From: Aquisphaera giovannonii
Lineage (GTDB): Bacteria; Planctomycetota; Planctomycetia; Isosphaerales; Isosphaeraceae
NCBI RefSeq assembly: GCF_008087625.1
Contig: NZ_CP042997.1
Span: forward strand, 9,982,001 to 10,046,000
Direction: 5' to 3'
Length of the DNA stretch: 64,000 nt
Part shown: positions 50,735-57,992 of the stretch, in pieces
Position numbering within the stretch: position 1 is the stretch's first letter
How the letters are laid out: the number at the start of each line of letters is the position of its first letter
Program-made: the position numbers and the translations under genes
Notes under the pieces: model-generated
Seen by the model: only the letters and a program-made list of their open reading frames with translations
Told to the model about the DNA's origin: nothing
The model's database searches: none

Positions 50735-51741
50735 GGCTCGGCTTCCTGTCGCTGCCCGAGGACGAGCGTCGCCTGTACATCGAACAGGCCGCATCCCTGC
50801 GGGGCCTCTCCCCGGTGATCCTGGAGAAGGATTTCTGGGTATGCTGGCTCCTGGCCATCCTCTTCGGATCGGAGCTCGCGAGCGGCCTCGTGTTCAAGGG
50901 AGGTACCTCGCTGTCGAAGGTCTTCGGCGTCATCGACCGGTTCTCGGAGGATATCGACCTGTCGCTGTCGCCAACGCTCATCCATCTGCCGGAACCCGGC
51001 AAGACCCGGAACCAGGCGAACAAGTGGATGGCGAGGGCCGAGGACGCCTGCGGAGCCGACGTACAGGCCCGGATCCGCCCGGCGCTGGAAGCCATCGTGG
51101 CGGGCGTCCTGGGCCACAACGATCGGCGTTGGCTCGAGTTCCTGACCGACCCGGGCACACACTCGCCGGTCCTGCTCTTCCACTACCCTTCGACGCAGCC
51201 CGCGGGCTTCGAGTACCTCCGGCGAGCCGTCAAGCTGGAATTCGGCTCGCTGACCGAGCAGCAGCCGGTCGGTCGTCATCCGGTACGACCGTGGATCGCC
51301 GAGGTCCTCCCGGTCGCTTTCCCCGACTGGAGCTGCGATGTCGTTGCACTGGAGCTCGAGCGGAGTTTCTGGGAGAAGGCGACGATCCTGCACGCGGAAT
51401 ACTACAGGCCGCCCGGTAAGCCGACCCCCGATCGATTCTCCCGCCACTACGCCGACACCGCCGCGCTGGCGAGGCATCCATTCGCGAGCAGGGCGGTTGA
51501 CCAGCATGAGCTGCGCAGCCGGGTCGTCCGATGGAAGAGCCTGTTCTTCGGCAGCTCGTGGGCCAATTACGATGAGGCGAAACCCGGAACGTTCCGACTC
51601 GTCCCTCCGCCCGAGCGGCTCCCCATGCTGCGTCGCGACTATCAGGCGATGAGGGACATGTATCTCTCGGAACCGGCCGGCTTCGATGACATCCTGGCCA
51701 CCCTGGCCGGCCTGGAGGCACGAATCAACGCGTCAGGCTGA
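50731..51741 (+). CDS. AbiEii-type nucleotidyltransferase toxin
   Basis: A 336-residue protein from ATG 50731, overlapping the antitoxin stop. Nucleotidyltransferase motifs: LEKDFWVCWLLAILFG, LVFKGGTSLSKVFGVIDRFS EDIDLSLS with the GGTSLSK and DxD-type residues, and a C-terminal FWEKATILHAEYYRPPGK that is conserved in AbiEii/AbiGii. Members transfer nucleotides to tRNA or other targets and give phage abortive infection or growth arrest. The gene is complete. The pair is bounded by the sulfatase and an unrelated PLP enzyme, so this is a small two-gene insertion. Confidence 0.88.
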   Translation: MRLGFLSLPEDERRLYIEQAASLRGLSPVILEKDFWVCWLLAILFGSELASGLVFKGGTSLSKVFGVIDRFSEDIDLSLSPTLIHLPEPGKTRNQANKWMARAEDACGADVQARIRPALEAIVAGVLGHNDRRWLEFLTDPGTHSPVLLFHYPSTQPAGFEYLRRAVKLEFGSLTEQQPVGRHPVRPWIAEVLPVAFPDWSCDVVALELERSFWEKATILHAEYYRPPGKPTPDRFSRHYADTAALARHPFASRAVDQHELRSRVVRWKSLFFGSSWANYDEAKPGTFRLVPPPERLPMLRRDYQAMRDMYLSEPAGFDDILATLAGLEARINASG

Positions 51742-51799
51742 TGAACGTCTCCAGGTTCTCTCATTCACTCGCCCCGCGGATCGCGTGGAGCTGACTCTC

Positions 51800-53023
51800 G
51801 TGAACACACCCGGGACCGATCGGCCGAAGCTCGCCGACGCCACGCTGTCGCTCCACGCGGGGGAGGGAGTTCGCAACGTCGGGGAACCGCTCAACGCGCC
51901 GCCGGCGTTCTCCACGAGCTTCTACTCGCACCCGGACGCGATCGGCTTCTCGGCGAATGACCTGTCCCCGGACGCCCCGCAATTCTACACGCGATGGGGG
52001 AACCCGACGCTCGACCTGCTGGAGCGGAGGCTGGCGGCGCTCGAGCAAGGCGAGGCGGCGGCCTCGTTCGCGAGCGGGATGGCGGCGATCACCGCCCTGC
52101 TCTTCCACCGGCTGAAGGCCGGGGATCACCTCGTGCTCTCGGACGTCTGCTACGCCGGCGTGGCCGAGCTGGCGCACGACACGCTGCCGCGCTACGGGAT
52201 CGAGGTCTCGCGCGTGGACGCGTCGCGGCCGGAGGCCGTGGCGGCGGCGATGCGGCCGAACACGCGGCACGTCCACGTCGAGACCCCGGCCAACCCGATC
52301 CTCCGGCTGGCGGACGTCGCGGCGATCGCGCGGATCGCCCACGACGGCGGGGCGGAGCTCTCGGTCGACTCGACGATCGGAACGCCGCTGGCGACGAAGC
52401 CCCTGCTCCTGGGTGCGGATTACGTCGTCCACTCGCTGACCAAGTACCTGTGCGGCCACGGCGATGCCCTCGGCGGGGCGGTGATCGGCCGGGGCGACGC
52501 CATGGCCGGCCTGCGCCAGAGCAACCTGATCCACCTGGGGGGCTGCCTGGCCCCCTTCTCCGCCTGGCTGATCCTGCGGGGGCTGGAGACGCTCGCCCCG
52601 AGGATGGCCCTCCACGAGGCCAACGCCCGCCGCGTCGAGGCCTTCCTGGCCGACCATCCCCGCGTCCGGTCGGTCCTCTGGCCCGGCTCCCCCCGCCACC
52701 CCCAGCACGACCTCGCCGCCCGCCAGATGCGGAACTTCTCCGGCCTGCTCGCCTTCAGCGTCAAGGACGGCGAGGGCCCCGCCCTGGCCCGCCGGATGGC
52801 CGATCGCCTGAAGGTCTTCTCCTACGCCGTCTCGCTGGGCAAGGCGAAGAGCCTGATCTTCTACATCCCCACCGCCGACATCCTCCGCTCGTCCTTCCGC
52901 CTGGAAGGCCCCGACGCCGAATCCTATCGCGAGTGGGCCGGCGAGGGCGTCTTCCGGGTCTCGGTGGGCCTCGAGGACGCCGACGACCTCATCGCCGACC
53001 TGGACGCCGCGCTCGGGGCGTGA
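51800..53023 (+). CDS. Cys/Met-metabolism PLP-dependent enzyme (cystathionine beta/gamma-lyase-like)
   Basis: A 407-residue enzyme. GTG 51800 is preferred, with GGAG 9 nt upstream; GTG 51785 is possible. Motifs of the trans-sulfuration family: QFYTRWGNPTLDLLERRLAA LEQGEAAASFASGMAAITAL, DSTIGTPLATKPLLLGADYV, and SLTKYLCGHGDALGGAV with the PLP-binding Lys. The end carries FRVSVGLEDADDLIADLDAAL. Members cleave or form C-S bonds of cystathionine, O-succinylhomoserine or methionine. The exact reaction cannot be read from sequence. Monocistronic and cytoplasmic. Confidence 0.92.
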   Translation: MNTPGTDRPKLADATLSLHAGEGVRNVGEPLNAPPAFSTSFYSHPDAIGFSANDLSPDAPQFYTRWGNPTLDLLERRLAALEQGEAAASFASGMAAITALLFHRLKAGDHLVLSDVCYAGVAELAHDTLPRYGIEVSRVDASRPEAVAAAMRPNTRHVHVETPANPILRLADVAAIARIAHDGGAELSVDSTIGTPLATKPLLLGADYVVHSLTKYLCGHGDALGGAVIGRGDAMAGLRQSNLIHLGGCLAPFSAWLILRGLETLAPRMALHEANARRVEAFLADHPRVRSVLWPGSPRHPQHDLAARQMRNFSGLLAFSVKDGEGPALARRMADRLKVFSYAVSLGKAKSLIFYIPTADILRSSFRLEGPDAESYREWAGEGVFRVSVGLEDADDLIADLDAALGA

Positions 53024-53084
53024 GGCAGGCCGCGGATGGCCTGTCCGTGCCTGACGTGCTGGGCGACCTCCCTCTTCGTTCCCG

Positions 53085-53429
53085 TCACGGCCCGGCGCCC
53101 GCGAACCGCTTCGCCGCATCGGCCAGCTGGTCGTCGACCTCGTCGTGGTCGCCCACGAACGCCCGCCTCCGGACGACGCCCCGGGAGGTCCAGACGGGGC
53201 AGGATTCGTAGGTGCGGGCGAAGCCGAGGGCCGAGCCGTCGCGGTCGTAGACTTCGAGGAACCCGTCGCTCCCGTCCGTCGTGCAGCGGACGAGGTAGAG
53301 GGGCGAGCCGTCGAGTTCCCAAGCGAAGAGGCCGACCGAGCCGTTGTCCCTGTCCGTGACCGCCCGCTCGTAGAAGCGAAGGGCATCGAGCACGGCCCGC
53401 GGCGTGCCCTGCGGGCCGTCGTCGTTCAA
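53085..53429 (-). CDS. hypothetical protein, downstream of the zinc-ribbon membrane protein
   Basis: A 114-residue frame opening at TTG 53429, one nucleotide after the stop of the preceding gene, or at GTG 53393. It is an alpha/beta sequence with no recognised motif (ALRFYERAVTDRDNGSVGLF AWELDG, SPLYLVRCTTDGSDGFLEVY, FVGDHDEVDDQLADAAKRF). No good ribosome site is visible, so it would depend on coupling to the upstream gene. Codon pattern and amino-acid mix look coding, but the start is uncertain. Confidence 0.5.
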   Translation of the reverse strand: MNDDGPQGTPRAVLDALRFYERAVTDRDNGSVGLFAWELDGSPLYLVRCTTDGSDGFLEVYDRDGSALGFARTYESCPVWTSRGVVRRRAFVGDHDEVDDQLADAAKRFAGAGP

Positions 53430-53430
53430 A

Positions 53431-53916
53431 TTAACACGCGTGTGCCTGTCGAACGGAAACAGATCCTCGGATGGCTCCTTGTGGCTCGCGTAGGCATCGC
53501 GAATCCGCCCCTCGTATGAGGCACCGGGCCTCGATCGCCCTCGGCGTCTCCGCCGGCGGCCTCAGTGCGTCCTCCGTGGCAAACTCCCGGAGGCGGTCGG
53601 ACTCCCAGCCCTCCTCGTCGCGGTGTCGCTCGCACAGCCAGGCCGCCCCGGCGGCATGCCCCGCGACGTCCGGCTCGCCGATGGTCGCCCCGCAGCGCTC
53701 GCAGGCGGCCAATTGCTGCCCGCAGGAATCACAGTGCGTGAGCCTTCCCGGGCTGAGCACGACTCGATTCGCGCACTTGGGACAGTCCTCGAAGATCATC
53801 CCGGCTCCTCTGGGCCCCTCGCCGGCCGGGCCGCGGTCCACCCTTCGCATCAACCCTGCGAAGAGGCCGGCGGCCCCCAGCCCGACCATCGCGAGGACCA
53901 TGGACTTCCTGGACAT
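53431..53916 (-). CDS. small membrane-anchored zinc-ribbon protein
   Basis: A 161-residue protein from ATG 53916 (MSRKSMVLAMVGLGAAGLFA), with one N-terminal transmembrane segment or uncleaved signal. The soluble part has three CxxC knuckles within 60 residues: EDCPKCANRV, LTHCDSCGQQLAACERCGAT, plus a Cys/His pair (WLCERH), so it probably binds zinc. No enzymatic motif. Its C-terminus reads through to RQAHAC, immediately before the next frame. Family not recognised. Confidence 0.65.
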   Translation of the reverse strand: MSRKSMVLAMVGLGAAGLFAGLMRRVDRGPAGEGPRGAGMIFEDCPKCANRVVLSPGRLTHCDSCGQQLAACERCGATIGEPDVAGHAAGAAWLCERHRDEEGWESDRLREFATEDALRPPAETPRAIEARCLIRGADSRCLREPQGAIRGSVSVRQAHAC

Positions 53917-54288
53917 GCTCGCCCGCCTCCGATTCGGGTTGAATTGAGCCGCGGCGATACCGGGGCGGCGCCACCCCGGGCGTCGAGCCTCGGTTCGTCG
54001 TGGGAGGCCATCAGGCCCTCGCACGGTCCCGCCTTTCCCGCGATTTCCCGCATCGAGCCGGCGAAACGTCAGCCGAGCCGGACGCCGGATCGGCCCGAGC
54101 CGCGGCGTCCGAAACGCCGAGCCGGCCCCCGATCGCCGGGACATCCTCGCACATCGGCGATGCGTTGCACCAGAGACCCTCCATCCCCTCGCCACGACCG
54201 ACAGCAAGCAGTCCCCAGGGAGGTTGATCCGGCTGAAGCGTGGGACGGGAGAGAGAGGGCTCTCCGAGTCGAGATCGCCGACCCGCCA

Positions 54289-54408
54289 GGTGGCCGCGGC
54301 AGAGCCGCAGGCGATGCCGCGGGATCGCCACGGCCCGCGAGCCCGGCTCCGTCCCTCGCCGCAGCGATCCCGTGGTGTCGCTGCGCTTCCACCACAGCCA
54401 CCCGGATC
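54289..54408 (+). repeat. ~120-bp two-hairpin dispersed repeat, copy A
   Basis: It begins GGTGGCCGCGGCAGAGCCG, followed by CAGGCGATGCCGCGGGATCG, and ends with CCGTGGTGTCGCTGCGCTTC then CACCAC and ACCCGG. The two halves each form an imperfect hairpin (GGC..CGCC/GGCG..GCC and GTGGTG/CACCAC). It matches copies at 54444 and 57724. Confidence 0.75.
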
Positions 54409-54443
54409 TCGCCCGCACCGGCTGTGGAGGTCGTCCACGCCAT

Positions 54444-54566
54444 GGGTGGCTGCGGCAGAGCCGAAGGCGATGCCGCGGGATCGCCCCGGCCCGCGAGACG
54501 GGCCTCGCTTCTCACACCGGCCTGCCCGGCCGTGGTGTCGCTGCGCTTCCACCACGGACACCCGGG
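54444..54566 (+). repeat. ~120-bp two-hairpin dispersed repeat, copy B
   Basis: GGGTGGCTGCGGCAGAGCCG, AAGGCGATGCCGCGGGATCG and the closing GTGGTGTCGCTGCGCTTCCA with CCACGG and ACACCCGGG. It is very close to copy A except in the middle (about 54495-54530), and lies only 36 bp after it in the same orientation. Confidence 0.75.
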
Positions 54567-54714
54567 GCGGCGACCCGATGAGGCAGTGAAGCCATCGCCA
54601 CGGCGTCGATCCGCGGCAACGGCTGGACGCGACCGGCCGAATCTGCTACAGATGTAAAACACAAGAAAGGGAAGTGGGACTCGGATCGGTGCCGCCGGGG
54701 CGGGAGGAAGGGAG

Positions 54715-55758
54715 ATGGGCCGGACGCGGATTGGGCTTCGGCGGCGCGGGTTCACGCTGATCGAGGTGCTGGTGGTCATCGGGATCATCGCCGTGCTGGT
54801 CGCGATCCTGCTGCCCGCGGTGCAGGCGGCGAGGGAGGCGGCGCGGCGGGTGCGGTGCGCAAACAACCTGAAGCAGCTCGGGCTGGCGGTGTTGGCCTAT
54901 GCCGAGGCCGACGGAGCCCTGCCGCCGGCGGCGGCGACGGGGCCGGAGTGGTCGAACAACTTCAGCATGAAGGCACGGGTACTCCCTTTCTTGGAGGCGG
55001 CCGCGCTGTTCGATTCGCTCAACCTGAGCTTCTTCCAGGAGTCGCCGCAGAACGCGACGAGCCTGACGACCCTGGTCGAGGCGTTCCTCTGCCCGTCCGA
55101 TTCGAACGTGCCGTGCGGGACGTATGACGTCGGCGGCGCCGGGACGAGGCAGGTCGGGTACACGAGCTATCCCAACAACCTGGGCACCACGCCCACCAAT
55201 CACGGCGGCCGGTACGACGGGCCGGCGTACTTCATGGGCGCCGGGACGGTGCCCAGCGTCGCGGGGCTCGCGCCGACCGTCCGCCTCGCGGACGTCACCG
55301 ACGGGACGTCGTCCACCACGATCTGGAGCGAGATGGTCCGGGGGCGGAACGGTTCCCCGTCCGACGGCCCGAACCAGGTCTACGCGATGCCCCTGCCGCC
55401 GCCCTCGAAGGGCTCATTCGTCCCGCTCGCCGCGATCGCGGGCGCGTGCCAGGCCGCGACGACGCCCGCGGGTTTCGACCACAAGGGGCAGATCTGGGGG
55501 ACGGACTCCGCGGCCCAGGGGGGCGGGTACTCGCACATCATGACGCCGAACCGGAAGGCGTGCGTCTTCCTCGGCGAGGCCCAGCCGGTGGAGTACTCGG
55601 CGGTCTGCGTCGGCGCCGGGTCGTTCCACCCGGGGGGCGTCAACGTCGGCTTCCTGGACGGCTCGGTGCGGTTCGTCCGCGACGGCGTCGAGCCGCGGGC
55701 CTGGTGGGCCGTCGCGACGAAGTCCGGCGGCGAGGTCGTGGGCGAAGGCGGCCCGTGA
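54715..55758 (+). CDS. DUF1559 prepilin-like protein, second in the window
   Basis: A 347-residue protein with ATG at 54715. [20 protein letters not shown] is a type IV prepilin leader with Glu at +5 after Gly, followed by [20 protein letters not shown]. The DUF1559 globular part ends with [20 protein letters not shown] and [10 protein letters not shown]. Unlike the copy at 27300, no lipoprotein gene follows; the next gene is a small membrane protein on the other strand. It probably assembles or is exported through a pseudopilin-type pathway. Confidence 0.93.
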   Translation: MGRTRIGLRRRGFTLIEVLVVIGIIAVLVAILLPAVQAAREAARRVRCANNLKQLGLAVLAYAEADGALPPAAATGPEWSNNFSMKARVLPFLEAAALFDSLNLSFFQESPQNATSLTTLVEAFLCPSDSNVPCGTYDVGGAGTRQVGYTSYPNNLGTTPTNHGGRYDGPAYFMGAGTVPSVAGLAPTVRLADVTDGTSSTTIWSEMVRGRNGSPSDGPNQVYAMPLPPPSKGSFVPLAAIAGACQAATTPAGFDHKGQIWGTDSAAQGGGYSHIMTPNRKACVFLGEAQPVEYSAVCVGAGSFHPGGVNVGFLDGSVRFVRDGVEPRAWWAVATKSGGEVVGEGGP

Positions 55759-55825
55759 GCCGCGCCGAGGGGCCGGGCCCGCGACCCGGGGCGAGGCATG
55801 CGGCCGGCCCGCGCGTCGGGCCCGC

Positions 55826-56131
55826 TCAGGCGGGGCGCCGGACGGAGTCGGACTCCACGCGGGACAGGCGGGCCTCCAGGGCGCGGAAGAGCTGGCGGTT
55901 GCGCTCCGCCGCCTCGGCACGCTCGATCGCCAGGCGGCAGCCGATCAGGGCGAACGTGCCGCCCAGGCAGGCGCCGATCAGGGCGAGCTGATCCGCCGAC
56001 ATGACGATGTAGATGGGCCCCTCGAACACCCCGCAGAAGGCGCCGGAGAGCGAGCCGCCGAAGATCAACACCGCATAACATATGGCCTTATAGATCATCT
56101 GCCGTCGGCCCTTCGTGTCCCGGCCGTTCAT
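55826..56131 (-). CDS. small membrane protein of unknown function
   Basis: A 101-residue protein from ATG 56131, with a TTG two codons upstream also possible. Two hydrophobic segments (AICYAVLIFGGSLSGAFCGVF and LALIGACLGGTFALIGCRLA) flank a short loop. The C-terminus is a charged helix (IERAEAAERNRQLFRALEAR), likely cytoplasmic coiled coil. No known domain. It is convergent with the DUF1559 gene, with 67 bp between stops. Confidence 0.65.
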   Translation of the reverse strand: MNGRDTKGRRQMIYKAICYAVLIFGGSLSGAFCGVFEGPIYIVMSADQLALIGACLGGTFALIGCRLAIERAEAAERNRQLFRALEARLSRVESDSVRRPA

Positions 56132-56216
56132 GGTCAAGCCCCGGCTACCTCGGTTCGACGCCCCCAGTGTAATCCCTAGGATCCGGAAGCCCCCCCGTCA
56201 AACCCGGGCCGCCGCG

Positions 56217-57650
56217 TCAGGCCGCCAGGACCTCGCGGATGACGCGGCCGTGGACGTCGGTCAGGCGGCGGTCGATGCCGGCGTTTCGGAAGGTCAACCG
56301 GGCGTGGTCGATGCCCATCAGGTGCAGGATCGTGGCGTGGAGGTCGTAGCAGTAGGCCTGGCCTTCCGCGGCGCGGTAGCCCAGGTCGTCGCTTCGGCCG
56401 TGGGAGGCCCCGGAACGGATGCCGGCGCCGGCGAGCCAGGTGACGAACGAGCCGCCGTTGTGGTCGCGGCCGAGCGAACCCTGGCCGAACGGGGTGCGGC
56501 CGAACTCGGTCGTCCAGACGACCAGCGTGTCGTCCATCAGGCCCCGCGCCGTCAGGTCGGCGAGCAGCCCGGCGATCGGCCGGTCCACGCTCGCGGCGAT
56601 GGGCGGCAGCTCGGTCGCGATGCTCGCGTGGTTGTCCCAGTTGTTCGCGGCGCCCTGGGGGCCGCTCCAGACCTGCACCACGCGGGTGCCCCGCTCGATG
56701 AGGCGGCGGGCCAGCAGGCAGCGGCGGCCGAAGTCCTCGGTGACGGGATCATCCAGGCCGTAGCCCCTGCGCACGGCGGGGCCCTCCCGCGAGAGGTCGA
56801 AGGCCTCCGGAGCGCTCAACTGCATCCGCGCGGCGAGCTCGCACGCGGCGATCCGCGCCTCCAGCCGCGTGTCGCCCGGGCGGGCGTCCGCGTGGGCCCG
56901 GTTCATCGCCCGGAGGAGGGCCAGGCCGTCGCGGTCGGCCCCGCCGGCGGCGAAGGGGTACCGGGCGCTCGCGAAGAGGTCGGGCACCGGGCGGGGCGAG
57001 GAGGCGTTGATCACGGTCCCCTGGTGCTTCGCCGGCAGGAACCCGGCGCTGAAGTTCCCCTTCTGGTTGTAGGGCAGGCCCCGAGGGTCGGGCAGGACGA
57101 CGAACGCCGGCAGCTCGTCGGCCAGGCTCCCCAGCGCGTACGAGATCCAGGCGCCCATGCAAGGGAACCCGGGCAGGGTGAATCCGGTGTTCATCATGTA
57201 GCTGCCGGGCCCGTGGACGTTCGTCTTGCTGGACATGGCCATGAGGAAGGCCATGCCGTCGACCCACTTCGCCTGGTGCGGGAAGACGCTGCTGACCCAC
57301 CGCCCGGACTCGCCGTGCTGCTTGAAGGCGAAGGGGCTCTTCATCACGGCCCCGGCCGGCGCCGTGAAGCCCTCGGGCTTCTCCTTGGGGCCGATCATCC
57401 GGCCGTGCAGCCGCCCCAGCTCCGGCTTGTAGTCGAAGGTGTCCATCGGGCTGGCGCCGCCGTTCATGAACAGCTGGATGATCCGCCGGGCCTTCGCCGG
57501 GTGATGCAGCCCGGCGTCCAGCTCGCGACGCCCCGCGCCCAGGGAGTCCCCCGCGAGGATCGGCGCCAGGGCGATACCCCCGAGCCCCCCGCCGAGCTGC
57601 ATGAGGAAGTCGCGACGCGAGGGCGGGCCGGTGCTGGCGTGTTCATTCAT
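56217..57650 (-). CDS. DUF1501 exported protein
   Basis: A 477-residue protein from ATG 57650. The leader SRRDFLMQLGGGLGGIALAP is Tat-like. Family motifs: IIQLFMNGGASPMDTFDYKP, VHGPGSYMMNTGFTLPGFPC, VVWTTEFGRTPFGQGSLGRD HNGG and DLHATILHLMGIDH. It belongs to a different DUF1501 subgroup from the other three copies (FPCMGAWISYALGS instead of GRPSMGAW). The PSD1 gene lies upstream on the same strand across a 342-bp gap with repeats. Confidence 0.93.
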   Translation of the reverse strand: MNEHASTGPPSRRDFLMQLGGGLGGIALAPILAGDSLGAGRRELDAGLHHPAKARRIIQLFMNGGASPMDTFDYKPELGRLHGRMIGPKEKPEGFTAPAGAVMKSPFAFKQHGESGRWVSSVFPHQAKWVDGMAFLMAMSSKTNVHGPGSYMMNTGFTLPGFPCMGAWISYALGSLADELPAFVVLPDPRGLPYNQKGNFSAGFLPAKHQGTVINASSPRPVPDLFASARYPFAAGGADRDGLALLRAMNRAHADARPGDTRLEARIAACELAARMQLSAPEAFDLSREGPAVRRGYGLDDPVTEDFGRRCLLARRLIERGTRVVQVWSGPQGAANNWDNHASIATELPPIAASVDRPIAGLLADLTARGLMDDTLVVWTTEFGRTPFGQGSLGRDHNGGSFVTWLAGAGIRSGASHGRSDDLGYRAAEGQAYCYDLHATILHLMGIDHARLTFRNAGIDRRLTDVHGRVIREVLAA

Positions 57651-57723
57651 GGCTCAGTCCGTACTCGTGCGGTCGGGGGCTTCGGTCAGGCGGATGACAC
57701 GAGCGGGGCCGGAGAGATCCGAC

Positions 57724-57845
57724 GGGTGGCCGTGGCAGCGCCGAAGGCGATGCCACGGGATCGCCTCGGCCTGCGAGCGGGGCCTCATCCCCCGTACCGG
57801 CCCGCTCGACCGTGGCGTCGCTGCGCACCACGACAGCCACCCGGG
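57724..57845 (+). repeat. ~120-bp two-hairpin dispersed repeat, copy C
   Basis: GGGTGGCCGTGGCAGCGCCG, AAGGCGATGCCACGGGATCG, then CCGTGGCGTCGCTGCGCACC and ACCCGGG at the end. The first hairpin is better paired here (GTGGCAGCGCC against GGCGATGCCAC), with a compensating G-to-A/C-to-T pair relative to copies A and B. Confidence 0.75.
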
Positions 57846-57860
57846 CTCGCTGGCAAGGGC

Positions 57861-57893
57861 TCACCCGGTCGCCGGGCGGAGCCGGCTCCCACG
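57861..57893 (+). repeat. REP-like repeat, one unit
   Basis: TCACCCGGTCGCCGGGCGGA followed by GCCGGCTCCCACG. It is the same unit as at 15334, 20118 and 63564. Confidence 0.6.
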
Positions 57894-57992
57894 AAGGCGT
57901 ACGACATCCGCCGGTACGCCGCTCCAGGCAAACCACACGACGCGAGGCCCCTCTCCCAATTCGCGCCGAACACATTCTGTTTCTTTCATGCA

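Larger units (their letters stand above)
53917..54714. other. intergenic region holding two copies of the ~120-bp repeat
   Basis: About 800 bp without a supported gene. It contains two copies of the two-hairpin repeat (54289-54408 and 54444-54566) and the upstream region of the DUF1559 gene, where GGAGGAAGGGAG precedes ATG 54715. Apparent open frames on both strands are shadows within the repeats. Confidence 0.5.
57651..57992. other. intergenic region with both repeat types
   Basis: Between the PSD1 stop (57993) and the DUF1501 start (57650), with no gene. It holds a copy of the two-hairpin repeat (57724-57845) directly followed by a REP-like unit (57861-57893), plus an AT-rich end at 57960-57990. 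Whether PSD1 and DUF1501 are still co-transcribed through it is unclear. Confidence 0.5.

Noticed and set aside
48407-50794. A 795-codon minus-strand frame opposite the sulfatase
   Set aside because: Antisense shadow; the sulfatase motifs on the + strand are decisive.
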